From the NCBI RefSeq assembly GCF_009730915.1, contig NC_052481.1:4526001-4590000 (forward strand): a stretch of DNA of 64,000 nt, written 5' to 3'. The notes beneath the pieces are model-generated. The model made no database searches and was not told the origin of the DNA. It saw nothing but the letters and a program-made list of their open reading frames with translations. Source of the stretch: Dioscorea cayenensis subsp. rotundata. Its lineage: Eukaryota; Streptophyta; Magnoliopsida; Dioscoreales; Dioscoreaceae. Below are positions 39,130 to 52,859 of the stretch, one piece after another. Position numbers and translations under genes: made by a program. Each line of letters starts with the position of its first letter. Within the stretch, counting starts at the first letter, position 1.

Positions 39130-40800
39130 TCATAATCATAATCATAATTAATGGTCCTTCAAACATGAGTATTGATGTTATTTTCATTCATAATTCATTC
39201 ATGATAATAAAAAAATTCCATCTTGATGCTGTCAAAATAATGGTTGAATTTTGTTTTTATTAAAAGTAAGAGATTTTGGAGATGATTTTCTTCTGTGGAA
39301 AAAATTCTGGCATGGGAATAAATTATAGAAATTACTTGTTTCTCATGGTTATTTTTCAGTCTCTATTTTTTCTTTGAAGTAATATTCTTTTTCACATATA
39401 TGTTTTTTTATTATTTATTATTTATTATTTATTTTTTTATTTTTTATCTCAAATCATAAAATACTTTTCATTTCAGAGTTCTTGGTTGTCAGGACATGGA
39501 TATATTGATTTAATATAGTTCGAACTGATAACTATAAAGAAAAAAGGGGGTACATTAGAAGTTATTCTCTTTAGCAACCAAGAACACAAATGAAATTATT
39601 TAGACATTATCATCATCCTAAACCAGTTAAAAAATTATTTAACAATTCTATTTAACAAGACTTAACACTGAAATTATTTAGCCTCTTACAATGCTAGATA
39701 GCTATATGGAAAGCTGTTTTTGTTTTCAAAAATTTTGAAAACAAAATTTATATTAAAAAAAAGATTTTCAACTATTGGTGGTCAAACAGACACCGATCAT
39801 CAAAGATGGGTCGGCAATGACGGAACGGCATGTGACCGGTTGTTAAAGATTATCTAAATAGTAGTGGTGGGCCACTTATAATTGATGGGCAGTGGTGAAA
39901 TGTCACTGATCAATCGGTAATAATCGACGAACACTAATCATCTGAGTTAAGACAGTTGACTGTCGCGTACAAGTAGTCGCTGAATACCAGATTTTTTATT
40001 TTTAATATTTTTATATATTTATATTATAATAAAAAAATATAAAAAATTTTATTTAGTAATGCGGCTTAATTTTGTTTACTAAGATAAAAAAACTTTATAA
40101 AAAATATAAATATATAAATATGAGAAAAACAATAACGCTTTAATCAAACTTGTCTTGCGTTTCAATACAACTTTGGTATCAAAGGATATTTTTATATTTA
40201 AAAAATTAACAATAAAACAAAACCAAAACAATCCGACCCATTAACATTTCTATTCAATCTATTGTGACCATTGGCACTGGCTGACTCCTGTCTTAACCAT
40301 TATAAATGCCAACTTCTAAACATTTTACATATACCAAATTATTTATCCACCAAACTAATTATTTTAGCTTACTGAATAGAGAGAAACACACAAAATGAAT
40401 AATATAAAAAAAAAACTAAATATTCTTAAAATTTATTAGTAATGAACAAATAATCCATATAAAATTAAGATATTCAAAAAAAAAAAACCATAATATTAAA
40501 TAAAAAATACATGTTATAAAAATGTAATAAATCGACAATAAAGTCTACATTATATAAAATAAACTTAAAAATAAAACTATCATAAATTCAAATACTGCAG
40601 AGACTGCTTTTGAAGTTCAAAACTTACAAGAAATTATAATTAATTTTCCCTATAATTTATAATTCAAAATATTTTCGTATTTTCCGTGAAACATTAAAAT
40701 GGACTTAAAATAGGATATCAAGGAAACAGTGCACATCATAAAATACAAAAAACTTGTGTTGTTGGCCCAGCTGCCTGCCCTGGTTGGTTGCAGGTCGCAT
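39130..40800. other. AT-rich intergenic DNA
   Basis: Starts with the 3' UTR of the 4CL-like gene. At 39770-39985 there is a less AT-rich patch (accgatcatcaaag.., gtgaccggttg..) with no open frame or clear ends. The remainder is AT-rich with long A-runs. Confidence 0.4.
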
Positions 40801-41257
40801 ACATAGTACATAATGCCTTTTTAAAAGCTCTCACCAGAATTCAGATGTGAACATGAACAACAGATCTTGCAGCGATAAACCTGTCATCTTAACAAGCAGA
40901 TAGACACACTTTTCCCACTTTGACGCCATGTGATCCAATAATAGTATTAGAGAGTGCAGAAATGCATACAACATCTTACATGATTTGGTAAAAAATAAAA
41001 TGAGTAACAACCAGAATGCAAAGATCAAAGAGCAGAGTATGGCAATTCTAAGGAACGCCAATTGAATGAAAATTATCTTGATATGGACAAAGAGAATAAA
41101 AGTAAACATGGTAAATTGAGGGGACTGACCCACTCCCAAAATCGACAGAATCTCCTATATTCACATCAAACACAACCGGTTGAATGAAGGAAAATATTAA
41201 ATGTTCGTACTTTCTGCTACTCAGCCGCATTTTTGAACTTTCACCCAAGCCTCATCT

Positions 41258-44200
41258 TCATTTTTGTCCTCTGAAATACATGTAAACTTTCTGCAAGAAA
41301 TAATTGAAAAACAAAGTGGTCATTGTTTGAGCTAGAACTCATAATAATAGATCTTTTATGCAAAAGGAGAGAGAAATTAGCACCAGAAAATAATCAACTT
41401 TTAAGCATCTAAGTATTTCTTGTCATTTTCTATTAACAAGCAAAACATTTAGGTGAGTCTTCTTTTCAACAATAAGAGTGAGGGCAAGCAAACTTGCAAA
41501 CAGAACCAAACAACTAAAGATTCCTTCAACTCATATATCTACACATCCACATTTCATGAATCTTGGTAAAAGGTATTTCTAAGTATTATATACATATGCG
41601 CATGCCCACATATCATGAATCTTGGTAAAAGGTATTAGGTACTTCTGAGTATCATATACATATCTACATGTCCACAATTCATGATTCTGAGTAAAAAGTA
41701 TTTGTAAGTATTAAGGAATGTAAGGCACAGAACCATTTGTAAAATAACTACTACATTCATAGAGAAAAACTCAGAAAGATTCACAATTTACATGCACTTT
41801 AACCTAAACAACTTGAAGCAGCAAAATATGCCTTACTGTTATACAGTAAAAAGGTTATGGAACAAACCTGAAGCACCCACAAGCTTAATAGTGTCTCCAA
41901 GCAAAAGAGACCAAACCCAATCAAGTAGAATATCTGCAGTGCAATTAAATAAATAAATATAGTCAAACCTTTCATAAAGAATATATGGCCAGTTCTAGCA
42001 CATAATATAAATCTGAGGATTAGAGATATGAATAATATAAGAAATCCAAAGACTACTCATTCAACTTATTGGCGAAAATCAAGATAAGGATACCTTGGAG
42101 GTTCATCCATGGACAATCCATATCACCCATCATTATTAAATTTGAAAACTAAACTTTAAGTAAGCAGGCATAAGCTTTCACTCATTAAATTGAACTATTC
42201 CAAAATTGAAACCACACTCGAACTAATGCACATTAAACATTGATCATCATCACAAATAAAATCGGTAACAACAACCTAATCTAATTTATATTATGCATAA
42301 CAATAACACTGAGAAAAACTTGTTCAAAATTTAACTTACCCCAACCAAAACATGATCTGAGAATGTATCAATTGCTGCTAGAATACCCCTGGTCACAAAA
42401 AGAAGAAAAGGGATCAATTTCACTTAAAATTTTTACCAATAAGAAAATCATGAATAGAGCATGTTAACACTGTTGACCTAGAAATTGATTAAAACCCAGC
42501 AATCTAATCAAATTGTCAAATTGTCGGTGGTTGCATTATAATCGAGCCAAATTTCTAATGCATACGACTTGATAGATTCCCTCACTCTGGTGGCCACCAA
42601 ATCCTTTTCTCAGCTTCTTGGCCCTTTGACAATTGACACACATGTTTTTTAAATACTTCATGCTTCCAAGTCTTAGAAATTTGGAACCAACTTGAGAAAG
42701 ATAGTGTGAAACTAATGTGCTCATAGACTATGTATGATTAAGGGATAAGTTTTACTCCCCCAATCAAACAACTTGAGATAAGTTATAAACATATATATTT
42801 TTTTAAATTTAACTTTTAAAATTAATATATTTAATAGTTAATTTTTTTAATCTAAATTTTAATAAATATTCACTATCATTTTAAAAAGTAACTTTTTCAT
42901 CGTATTCAGTTAAACTTAGTTGATCTCAAATAAAAACTCTCTCCAACCCAATATTTAAAAATATTTCCTTAATTCCACATTATTATCTCCAAACCGAACA
43001 CCTACATCAAGTTTTCACTTCATAAAGATATACTTCAATATTTATCTTCATATATGCCCAGTTTATCAACACACACAAAAAAAAAAAGAAGGTAATTTCT
43101 GATTTAAATAAAGTAACTAGCTAATGCCTTACGTCAATGATTTCCCATGGAATACAATTGGAGGAGCTATAGCAGCCACAATACAGAAACCAATATGGAG
43201 CTGCACCATGATAAAATTGGTGTCACAAACAAATTAACAACTAAGATTATAATATTGGAAGCACAGAGTCAGCTAGACAAGAACTCACCAGGTAAAACAA
43301 GAAGAACCAGCCAAACTTAAATGCACTGTCAGTCCTGTTTGCCAAAATAAAAAAATTGAGCAATGAAGGAATAAATAAACTTCCTGTAGTTCAGGCTATA
43401 GTAAAAAGTTTTTGACTTAAAGCAACAAAAAGACTATAATCATCGGATGGTCTAAAATTATCAGTAGTTATCATCAGTGCATCATGACCTTTCTAATACG
43501 GAAAGCCATACTATTAAGAGTTGTAGTGGACACATTTTTCTCAATAAGAAACAAGAATATTTTCTTATTTCTCTAGTGTGAAATATCGTTGGCATAAAAG
43601 TGAGTTACACTATGTTCCAAATGAAGCTTCATACATTCTTTACGTGCTATATTGATGTCCAGATGAATCATCAAATTAAACTCTGAAGACTTCTCCACAA
43701 TATGCATGCCTAAATTCATTAAATTAGCTAATTAAGTTTCTTTAAATCATGTTGTGTGCCAAGCATTCAAATTATTTAGTCTACCTCCAAACAAAGAAAA
43801 TCTTAATGTAACATCAAACCAGAGCGCATTGAAGGAAATATCACTAGTGTCAAGGTAATTACACAACTTCCATTGATGGCATGATAATAACAATACCTCA
43901 TAGCTCTGTACAGGGGTCTGTACCACAGCACATATGACAAAGGACATCCAAGCAATGCATAGATTATTGCAAGGAAAAATATCTTGACGCCTGGACACAA
44001 GAAATCCATCATGCACATCAAAATGGGACATGAGCATTCTAAGAACACACTCTGTAAAACAAAGTAATTTACATGAACAAGAATTTACAACAGAACTTAC
44101 CTCCCCCTCTAATCCAACAAACAGTAACAGCAATCACATTAAATGCAAGGCATAGGACTATGCCTGCATGAAAATATTCATAGTCAATATCATAAAGTAA

Positions 44201-46170
44201 TGCATAAACACAAGATTTTTATTGGAAACCTGCTGTATTTATCAAAAGAGTAAGAATACAGAAATCCACCAGTCATTGTGCAGTAGTAGTACAAGGCATT
44301 ATAAGGATTGTCCTAAAGGCCCTTCTATGACTAAGCTATATGTAGATTAGAATGAAAATAATAAATCAAGCAATAAACAAAGTTAATATCCACATAATAT
44401 AGGCCTTAGAACAACTGGCAGCTAGAAGAAAATTGCAGAGGAATCCAGAAAGAGTTAGATGCAAACCACAAAGACACAAATATATCACAACCACACACAA
44501 ACCTCCTAGATGAAAAGCAGAGTATATAAAATAGTTGAACTATGGCAGAAGCAGGTTGGATGATATTGAGTTGGGTAAAAATAGAAGTTTCGATATCTAA
44601 GCTCTATAATCCAAGAGGACAGGACCTTATGACAATGTTAACGGGTGTTTTTGAAGTTTTATGTGATCATAAAATGCCTCTTAGAATGAAAGATAAGTTT
44701 TATAAAACTGTTGTTCAGCTAGCTATAATGTACGGGCCAAAATGTTGGGTGATTAAAAAACAACATTTTTTGGACGTGGCTGAAATGAGAATGTTAAGAT
44801 GGATGTCAACTATTACTCGAAAGAACTAATTAAAATATGAATAAATTTGAAATAAATTAAGAGTGACACCTATGACTGATAAGTTAAGAGATAATCGAAT
44901 ACGATGGTATGGGTATGTCCTTAGACGACCTGTAAATGCCCTCATAAAAAAGATTAAAGCTCTTCAAGTGAGGTCGTAGAAAAGGAAAAAGATAAGACTT
45001 TTTCCTAAATGTTTCACAGAAACTTTATATAATGATATAGTAGAACTTGGTAGTCTTTTGGCTCTTGATAAAGCAACATGAGAGGAAAAAATTCATGTAG
45101 CTAACTCCAAATAATCAGAACTAACAGGTGTTGTTGTTGTCGTCTTCGTCAAATGAACTAGTTGAACTAAAGCTGTGCTAAAGTTCTTAAAATTGAACTG
45201 TGTGTGCACGAAATGAAAATTGTTCGTGTAATATGACCGAGTAGAAGTGCCCTATATAGCACATACCAAGCCAGCTTGCAAATGCCAAATATTGCAACCG
45301 TTGAGCATGAACCGGTATCTCTTTGGCAATATCATGATGAATAATCGGAAAAAATGGCGGCCAGTTTTTGTCATCAGTCGGTACTCCAGCTGCATAATCC
45401 ATTATTCAAATTCAATGAGAACAGCAATTGTTATTTCCCACAAGTGAAATATCCACACATTTACAAACACAGCCTGCAAATGAAACTTCATACTGCACCT
45501 CTAGTCAAAGCATCTTCCCTTCGTTTTATATCCTACAACAACAAATCAATCATGCATCAAGATAATCCCTGATTAATCTAACATAGAACAGATACAAAAA
45601 GAAAAAGCATAAATATCTAAAAACCTCTTCTCTCCTCCTCAAATCAGCTTCCCAAGTAGCAATTTCCCTTTCCTTCTTCCTGGGATCCTGCACACCCACC
45701 CCCCAAACAATGCCTCACTATCAACCACTACAACACAAACAAATCAATCGATAAAACAGTAAGAAATTCATACATTCATTGTATCGAGTGGTATGTCCAC
45801 AGTAGCATCATGCTTGCTACCAAAACCCAGCCGCTCCGCAGCCTGATGCAACCGCGATTTCGGCGCAGAATTCTGCCATAATAAACACCAAAATCAAATC
45901 AAATCAAACAAGCAAGATCGAAAACTCCATCGAGATCCAAAGCCATCAGAATCGCCGCCTAAACCCAAACCATAAAAAAAACCACTAGGGTTTACCAAAC
46001 CCTACCATTTTCCACTCACCAAATCACAGATCCAGAATCAAAACTTCAATTCAACAAACAAATACACCAAAAATCATTAAAAAGCAAAAAAATTGGATCA
46101 AAGGGATTACCGCTGCAAACGGATTGACGTTGTCCTCCTCGAAAGGATTTGGATCATCACGGCGAGCCAT
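41258..46170 (-). CDS. SCAMP: Secretory carrier-associated membrane protein
   Basis: Four-span membrane protein of the trans-Golgi, secretory vesicles and plasma membrane, acting in vesicle traffic. Coding exons, 5' to 3': 46170-46111, 45872-45774, 45687-45625, 45532-45499, 45389-45267, 44163-44101, 43990-43897, 43334-43289, 43200-43133, 42388-42340, 41933-41868, 41290-41258. They total 798 bp, 265 aa; all junctions keep frame. The N-terminus has two NPF motifs (DPNPFEE, NVNPFAA), which bind EH-domain proteins. A charged coiled-coil stretch ([20 protein letters not shown]) follows, then [15 protein letters not shown] and the four membrane spans with the conserved inter-span segment CWIRGGGVKIFF and [13 protein letters not shown]. 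The end [10 protein letters not shown] is typical. Exon 5-6 intron (44164-45266) hosts an antisense RTE LINE piece. Confidence 0.95.
44520..45146 (+). mobile_element. RTE-type LINE 3' fragment in a SCAMP intron
   Basis: On the + strand (antisense to SCAMP) the sequence reads as the C-terminal part of a non-LTR reverse transcriptase: [43 protein letters not shown], then after stops [20 protein letters not shown] and, near 45060, LALDKAT.EEKIHVA. The copy ends in a short (GTT)n tract at about 45128-45141; RTE elements typically end in short tandem repeats rather than poly(A). It is 5'-truncated and carries stops. It is too short and broken to be a gene. Confidence 0.8.
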
Positions 46171-46429
46171 CTCAATTCGATTCGCGAGAAGTTGTTTTCC
46201 AAAGCGGTTGCAATTTGCAAAGCACGGAAGTGATTTTACACTCCGCTTTCCTTTCTTTCTTGGAGGTGAAGGAGAACAAGTGTGGCCCTTTTATATTAGG
46301 CCGGCTTTCCGAAAACACCACTCCGAAAGCGTTGAATTTACGACGACGCCACTGTGGCTTTTGTGCTGTCGGTTAGTGTTTAGTGGAGCCGATAACCAGA
46401 AAGGTAGGGTATGTAAATTTGAGAATTAG

Positions 46430-47643
46430 GAAGGGATAATTTGGGTATTATGGTGATTCGATGGTTACAAGCTGGGTGTGCTGACGTGGAAATAAATCCC
46501 TTCTTTTTTTTTAAATTATTTTAATGTGATTCGATTTTTGAATTTTAAAAAATCCCCTCCAAATCTTGGTCTCTTTGGTCCATCATCTTCCAACATAATT
46601 TATTCAACTAATAATATTCACATATTATATATATATATAATTACTGATTTTAATGTGAAAGTATTTAATTTTTGGTAGATGTTCATTAGGTGAACTCTAT
46701 ATTTAATTTATAAGAAAACAGTTCAAATAAGTTACGATAAAATTTTTTATTTCAAAATAATTGTTGTACAAAGGTAATATTTACTTATTTATTTTTTTCA
46801 TTTTTTTACCTTTTCAATTTTTCAAGTTATATAAGATAACATTTGATTAAATATAATTGGAAACTCAGGTGGATTTTACATTACACTGTATTTGCATATC
46901 TTTATATTTGAAACTACAAAAAAAAAAAAAAATTTAATTTAATGTTTGGTTAGATGCACATGCAAATATTGAATATTTTATGCTTGATTAAAAAAATTTA
47001 TAAATGTATTTGAGATTTGTGGTCACACAAAATGAGGTTACCCAAATATATTTTAAATATATTTTTAATATTTAACCAACCTAAAACAAGAATTTTAATA
47101 ATTATAAATTGAATATTAATAAAATTTAATTATTAAAAATTATTAAAATAGTATTATTTTTAATTATGTTTAATTATTATTATTAAAATTCAATATAAAG
47201 ATATCACATACAACAAGATTAAAAAAAAAACTAGGTATTTTTCGCGGCTTCGCATTGGAGATTTTAAAATTTTGTAAAGAGTTTGGAGCCAATATCATAT
47301 ATAAAATAATATAATTATACAACTCCTACCATAGAAACTATTTTATACATTGGATTTCAAAAATCAGATTGATATTTATTACATAAATAATTAGGTGTAT
47401 TTAATGTTTTTCAATTATTAATAAATGTTATTAAAAAAAATTAAAATACTTCCTTGAAACGCTATCGGAGTAGATTATACATTTACTTTTATAATAATAT
47501 TTAAACATTAATTAGGGGAAAAAATTGAGTCACTTAAACCGAACATCCTAATTATTTCATAATTGCCCCTGTTAGGCACTCTCATTAATCTCACATCAGT
47601 TTACATTAATTTTTAATTTCCTCCCATTAATCTCTCCTTCCCA
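46430..47643. other. AT-rich intergenic DNA
   Basis: Upstream of SCAMP; no gene or defined repeat. Many A/T runs and short direct repeats of low information. Confidence 0.4.
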
Positions 47644-48489
47644 TTAGGGGAGTTTGGATTGAGGAATAAGAATGGGAAGGGGGGAATGAGAAAAAATGGA
47701 GGAATGGGAATGTGAATGGGAAGAGGAAAAAAAAGAGGATAATGATGAAGGTGTTTGGTAGGAGAAAATGAGAGTTGAGAATATAAAAAGTAAGAAAGAG
47801 AAAAATAGTAAAATTTTATATATAAATAAGATGATATTTTATAAAACAATAGTAAAACAATATAATAATCTTCTTCAATAAAATCATAGCCAAAAAAAAA
47901 ATAGAAATGATCAAAATATGACACTCTGCTTCCTAACCATATAATCAATTAAAAAATACCCAAGTTGCATGGATATATTCCTAGGCATCAAATTAATCAA
48001 TGAAATTAAAACATACCCACCCCCACCAACACACACACATAAAATGGTATCTTCTGGAAATGCTTGAATAATGAAACCTACAATGTTACATCATCAGCAC
48101 AAACAATGTCACCTATAATATTGCATCATCAATTATAATGACATACAAAAATGAAGAGAAAGATTTGTTACTAAATAAAAGACAACATAATTCTAATGCA
48201 ACACATAAACAACCAACTTCCACAAAATAGTGAGTGGTTACAACATAGTACTAATAAAATGCAAAGACAACTTGCAAGAGCGGTTTTTGACAATCTTAGA
48301 AACATTCAAAAGACATACAACATTCATCGACCATAGGAAGCAAAGTTGGCGAATTTGTTATTGTACAACATTCATCGATCCGGAAAAGAAAGTCATTTTA
48401 CTACATTATGTCCCTTCCTACAAGTAGAAGGAACATATCAAGAAAATTTTAGATTGTGCTAATGGTTAATAAAATTAACGACATGTGAC

Positions 48490-49576
48490 AAATAACAAAG
48501 ATAGACTCATACCTCCTAGAAGTAGGCGACAAAAATGGAGCTTCTTGTCATTTGGCACATGCCAAAACATGTTGAGTTTCTCCTCGCCTTTCCTTAAAGA
48601 TTGCATGACCAGTAATGCCTCATCTTCGGAAAGGACATTAATATTGAAAATGACTTCATTCAATCATTTCTTTTTTTGTTGAACTTCTTTATGAGCTGTC
48701 TCCTTGAGTGCATTACTCTCAGCATTTCGAATTGCACACTCAACCATTGTTTTAAACCCCAGGCCAACCATCTCCACAAATTTTAGAAAATTTTCTGAAA
48801 TTGTTGAGATATTTGAGTCTTTGGCACGTTTTTCTTCTTCTAAACAGTAGAGTTTGAGGCGCCATTATCTAAAGTTATGGATGATGGAGGCTCTGTAGGT
48901 CCATCCATGGGCATAAAAAATTCTTTACTTTGAAATTGAGAGAAATCAACATTTTCTCCCAAGTTAATTGTTTCATGCATATATTGGTCTACATCATCTC
49001 CAAGGTCACCGCTTGCATTGCCTTGAGCCCTATCCTTTGTGAAGACTGGAGCGAGATCATTAAAAAATGGAAAGAACTTCCCATAAAGGCCCGTTGCTTC
49101 CTTGTGATTCTATAACCAATTTCAAGCGAGTGTCAATAATGGTACTAACAAATTCATCTTTCAATATAATTGGCAATTGTTACTAAACTTACCTTCACAT
49201 ATTCATCGTATGTGCTTTTCTCACACTCAATAGTACTGTGCTCATTGTTCCAAACAAAACCACTGATGTTGAGTATATCCACAATTACTGTTGTTTTGGT
49301 TCTAAAATGTTTCACCCGAGACTCTATATTTGGTACAACCTTCAATGTAGTATGCGGGAATTTATCTTTTATCATTTTTTCTAATTGGTATAAGTAGCAA
49401 TTTCTGAACCCATTCTCTCTCCGCCACATTTTATTTGTGGATAACTCAACTAGGGCTTCAATCAAGGCCTTGTCTTCGTGTGTTGTCCAATAATGTTTGT
49501 TTACACCCCCTACCCCTTTGTTGTGAATCTTGATCCATTCTAGAAGGAAAAATACAATAAAACACATGTTAATCAA
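48490..49576 (-). pseudogene. Harbinger Myb/SANT-like ORF1
   Basis: Exon 1 at 49576-49193 encodes a Myb/SANT-like DNA-binding domain (HYWTTHEDKALIEALVEL..MWRRENGFRNCYLYQLEKMIKDKFP..NIESRVKHFR) and ends at TATGTGAAG|gtaag. Exon 2 begins at 49109 (NHKEATGLYGKFFPFFNDLAPVFTKDRAQG) and runs as an acidic region. A TAG at 48842-48840 and two apparent frame changes interrupt it before a C-terminal block (SEDEALLVMQSLRKGEEKLNMFW) near 48600. In this family the ORF1 protein brings the transposase to the ends of the element. The breaks suggest loss of function in this copy. Confidence 0.72.
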
Positions 49577-49726
49577 GTAGACGACATGAAAACATATGAT
49601 GATACAAAATCATTCATAGAAATCCATCATTAACTTAGAGATATGATAATACAAAATAAAGGTTTATCAAAAAGACCAATACATATAAGTATTCATAATA
49701 AGTACATGCATATAGTATTATTGTAA

Positions 49727-51052
49727 CTAATTTGTTCGCCAAGTGTTAAAATTTTCTGTAGCTATGTCTAGCCTGAATTGGGTCCATTCATTCATTGGAT
49801 CAATAGCTGTAATGACATCGATATCATCTTCAATGTTATCCTCCATAGTTAGGTTATTAACTTCATTATCTGCAGGATATTCTGTCATTTCTCTTCGAAT
49901 AAAGTTATGTAGTAAACAACATGCATTAATAATACACCTGAGTGATTATGTTATAAAAACTTGGGCTTGATAAAATTTTCCAACGAATTTCTAAAAGCCC
50001 AAATGTCCTCTCAATCACATTCCTAGCAACAGCATGCTTTATGTTAAAAAACTCTTGCGCTGTAACTGGTTGTCGACCATTAGGCCAAGAATTTAAGTTA
50101 TAATGTTGTCCCCGAAAAGGTGCAAGAAACCTTGGTGAATTTGCATATCTAGAATCAATGAAGTAATAGCAACCTACTAGGCAAAGAAATGTTTATTGTT
50201 AGCTAATGGATTAGCCTTTAAATTTCATTACTAATACCACTTTGAAAAATAAAAACACACATTATTTACCATTTGGAACTTTTAATCCATTAGGCTTTGT
50301 AATAGTGTCTCTTAGAACTCGACCGTCATGTGAGGAGCCTTCCCATCCAGACAATACATATATAAATTGCATGCCTAGAGTGCAAACACCAAGCACATTA
50401 GTAGTTATTTCAGCTTTTCTTGTTCTATATCTCGGTCTATCAACTTTTGGCACATTCACACAAATATGTGTTCCATCTAATGCACTGAGACAATTCTACA
50501 TTGAAGATAACACTGTATTATTAGTAAAGCATCTACCATATCTTTTATAAATTAAAAACAATTGTTAGGTGATATAACCTTGAAAAGTTTCCATCTAGAG
50601 TCATTTGAATTTTCAAGAATAGGTTCAGGTTTCTTCAATAGTATGCCATGGCAAAGTATAATTGACTTCAAAACGGCATGAAAATGTCGGCTAACCATCT
50701 CAGCTGATCTGACAAAGTCAAACTTAATTATCCTATTTTTTACGTGATGTACCATAATGTTTAAGAACATTGCAACCATTTCGTCTACCATGACGTTTCT
50801 CGTACCACGAAGACCACTAGTAGATGTCAATAATTGACATAATTTATGAAAATACTGCCAATCCATGCGTAGTTTATCAATACACTTGACATCGCTTTCA
50901 TAAACTAAATGGTACATGTATTTATATTGTCTACGGCGCCTGCTAAATGTTGACTCAATCTTAGAATGGATAACATCATTTTGATCATTTCCCTCACTTA
51001 TTGCACAAATAGTGACGATGATATTCACAACAAAAATAATGCATACATACAT
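49727..51052 (-). pseudogene. PIF/Harbinger DDE transposase (DDE_Tnp_4)
   Basis: Three exons: 51052-50579, 50495-50270 and 50173-49727, with good GT..AG sites that keep phase. The catalytic triad is present: Asp in ALDGTH (exon 2), Asp in SSHDGRVLRD (exon 2) and Glu in ARNVIERTFG (exon 3). Exon 3 also has CYYFIDSRYANSPRFLAPFRGQHY. The only break I see is a frame change near 49937, after NIITQ. Beyond it the normal C-terminus continues in another frame (CIINACCLLHNFIRREM) to a stop at 49727. The true start is unsure; the frame opens at 51052. A single late break means the copy decayed recently, or that one base call is wrong. Confidence 0.8.
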
Positions 51053-51099
51053 CGTGTAAAGTAGTTAATTCGCTTGAATATCTTCCATGTTTTCGTTAG

Positions 51100-52690
51100 C
51101 CATATCTAAAAATGACAAATGAAATAATATTGATTTGGTAAGAAACTTATCTATTCAGACAAATAATATGTCATGAAAAATAATGCATGTACAATCAATA
51201 TACAACACATTACGAATAACTCGGAATGATATAAATAACAAGTATTAGGGAAAAAAAACATAGCATCTATATCAACATAATGCTCAAGTGGAGGAGAAAT
51301 ATTCAGTATGAAACATTGGTTCCCTCTTTGATAAATAACAAACAAGCATCAAAGTCACCAGATTAAATTTGTTTTGTATTTCTAGTTGGTTGAATCACTT
51401 CTATAGATAATCTAGAAGAAGTAACTTTCTCCTACCTTTATTAAATATAATTTTATCATGCAAGTGAGGAATTACCAGGAAAAAAAAAGCATCAATTCAA
51501 TCTCAAGCTAATCAGAGGAAGTCATATCATCCTTACCATCTCCACCTATTTCTTAGCCATTTGAATTGTTCCATTGAAAAATTTTTACTACATAACATTC
51601 TACAACAAGTTGAAAGTTGAAATGCCATAGAAGAAAACCTATAATCAATTCTAAATTGTTGCCAAAGCAATCATCAAGTTTCATCTTGCCCTTTGTATAG
51701 GATGCCATCAGGAACCAAAGCACCATAGAAAACTAATTAAATGGCTTTCCCTCACTCTATATGTCAAATTTGCTAAAAACATCATCTCGCCTAATGTGAA
51801 CTAAGATCTCCATTGCCAATTCTGGGTGTCACCCACCTATAACTTATACAAAACATTAGCTGCATGCTGTCTACCTCCTCCAAATTCTCATTGTCTTTTA
51901 AAAAGAAAATAAAAATGTTCAAGAATAAACAGAATAATGCATCACAAACTCCATTAGAATTATTAGAAGGAATAAACCATGCAAACCTTTCCCTAAAAAA
52001 GAAAAAAAAAGGATAAAAAAACCATAAGGCAAGAACCTCTAAAATTCACGCAAGAAAACAATCTCATTATTTACAAGCTACAAATCTCCTAAAACAAGAA
52101 TCTCCCACATAATACAAACCAAAAACAAATAGATAAATAAATAAATAATAAACACTAAAATTGAAATAAAAATCAAACATTGGTCATATTTATCAAACCA
52201 ACTGCATCAGAGATTTTTTTTCCTCTTTGATAAATATCAAACTAGCATCAGGGCCACCAAATAACATATGTTTTCTATTTATATATTTGGATAAATTCAC
52301 AAGAAAAAACCAGGACTTTCCAGAAAACAATGAGACCAAAGAGACAAAACCATTAGAAGATCATCTTCTTTTCTCACATCGTAGAAGATCAAAGTTCACA
52401 AACTTTTCACATGAACTACTAGAAACTAAATCAACAACAAATGGGGCAGAGCTTCAACAACTATCAGAAAATCACTAGACCCTAGAAATCTTCAAGGCAA
52501 ATAGTGAAAGGATTTTTTACACAAGCCAATACCTCAATTGATCGATCAAGATCACGCCGGAGCTTCAACTAGTTTCAAGATCTGGCCAGAGCTTCAGCCG
52601 TTTTCCAGATCTTGAGTTACAATGGGAGAATGGTTTATATCATGAAAGGTATAACGGTCTTTTCCTAACTAAGGATAACCAAGCCCCCCA
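51100..52690. other. Harbinger interior upstream of the transposase
   Basis: Non-coding part of the element, probably promoter and subterminal region. AT-rich with no recognisable gene. Confidence 0.5.
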
Positions 52691-52859
52691 ATTCTCTCAG
52701 GAGTGAAAACACCCAACTTAGTAATCCCAATCCCATTAAATTTCACTATTCACTCCTTTAACAATTACCAAACATGGGAGTGGGATGCCTGGGTACTTGT
52801 GATTCCCACTCCCAAGGCTTTAATTCAAGATCCAAAAACAGCCTAAGATTACCTCCCAA

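Larger units (their letters stand above)
47647..52843 (-). mobile_element. PIF/Harbinger DNA transposon, two-ORF type
   Basis: The left end reads TTA then GGGGAGTTTGGATTGAGG. The right end, read inward on the - strand, reads TTA then GGCTGTTTTTGGATCTTGA. TTA next to a G-rich (..GTTTGG..) terminal repeat is the PIF/Harbinger signature. On one strand the flanks are TTA (47644-47646) and TAA (52844-52846), so the target duplication is not exact. The 5.2-kb interior carries, on the - strand, a DDE transposase and then a Myb/SANT-like gene, the two proteins these elements need. G-rich ggaatgggaatg-like subterminal blocks lie at 47670-47720, and matching cccattcc-like blocks at 52700-52820. Confidence 0.8.

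Noticed and set aside
42536..42724. 62-codon - strand frame in a SCAMP intron with a CVNCQRAKK motif
   Set aside because: It looks slightly protein-like but has no recognisable family or partner exon and lies in an intron of an intact gene.
44542..44829. 95-codon + strand frame as a separate gene
   Set aside because: It is the C-terminal part of an RTE reverse transcriptase, truncated and interrupted, so it was annotated as an element fragment.
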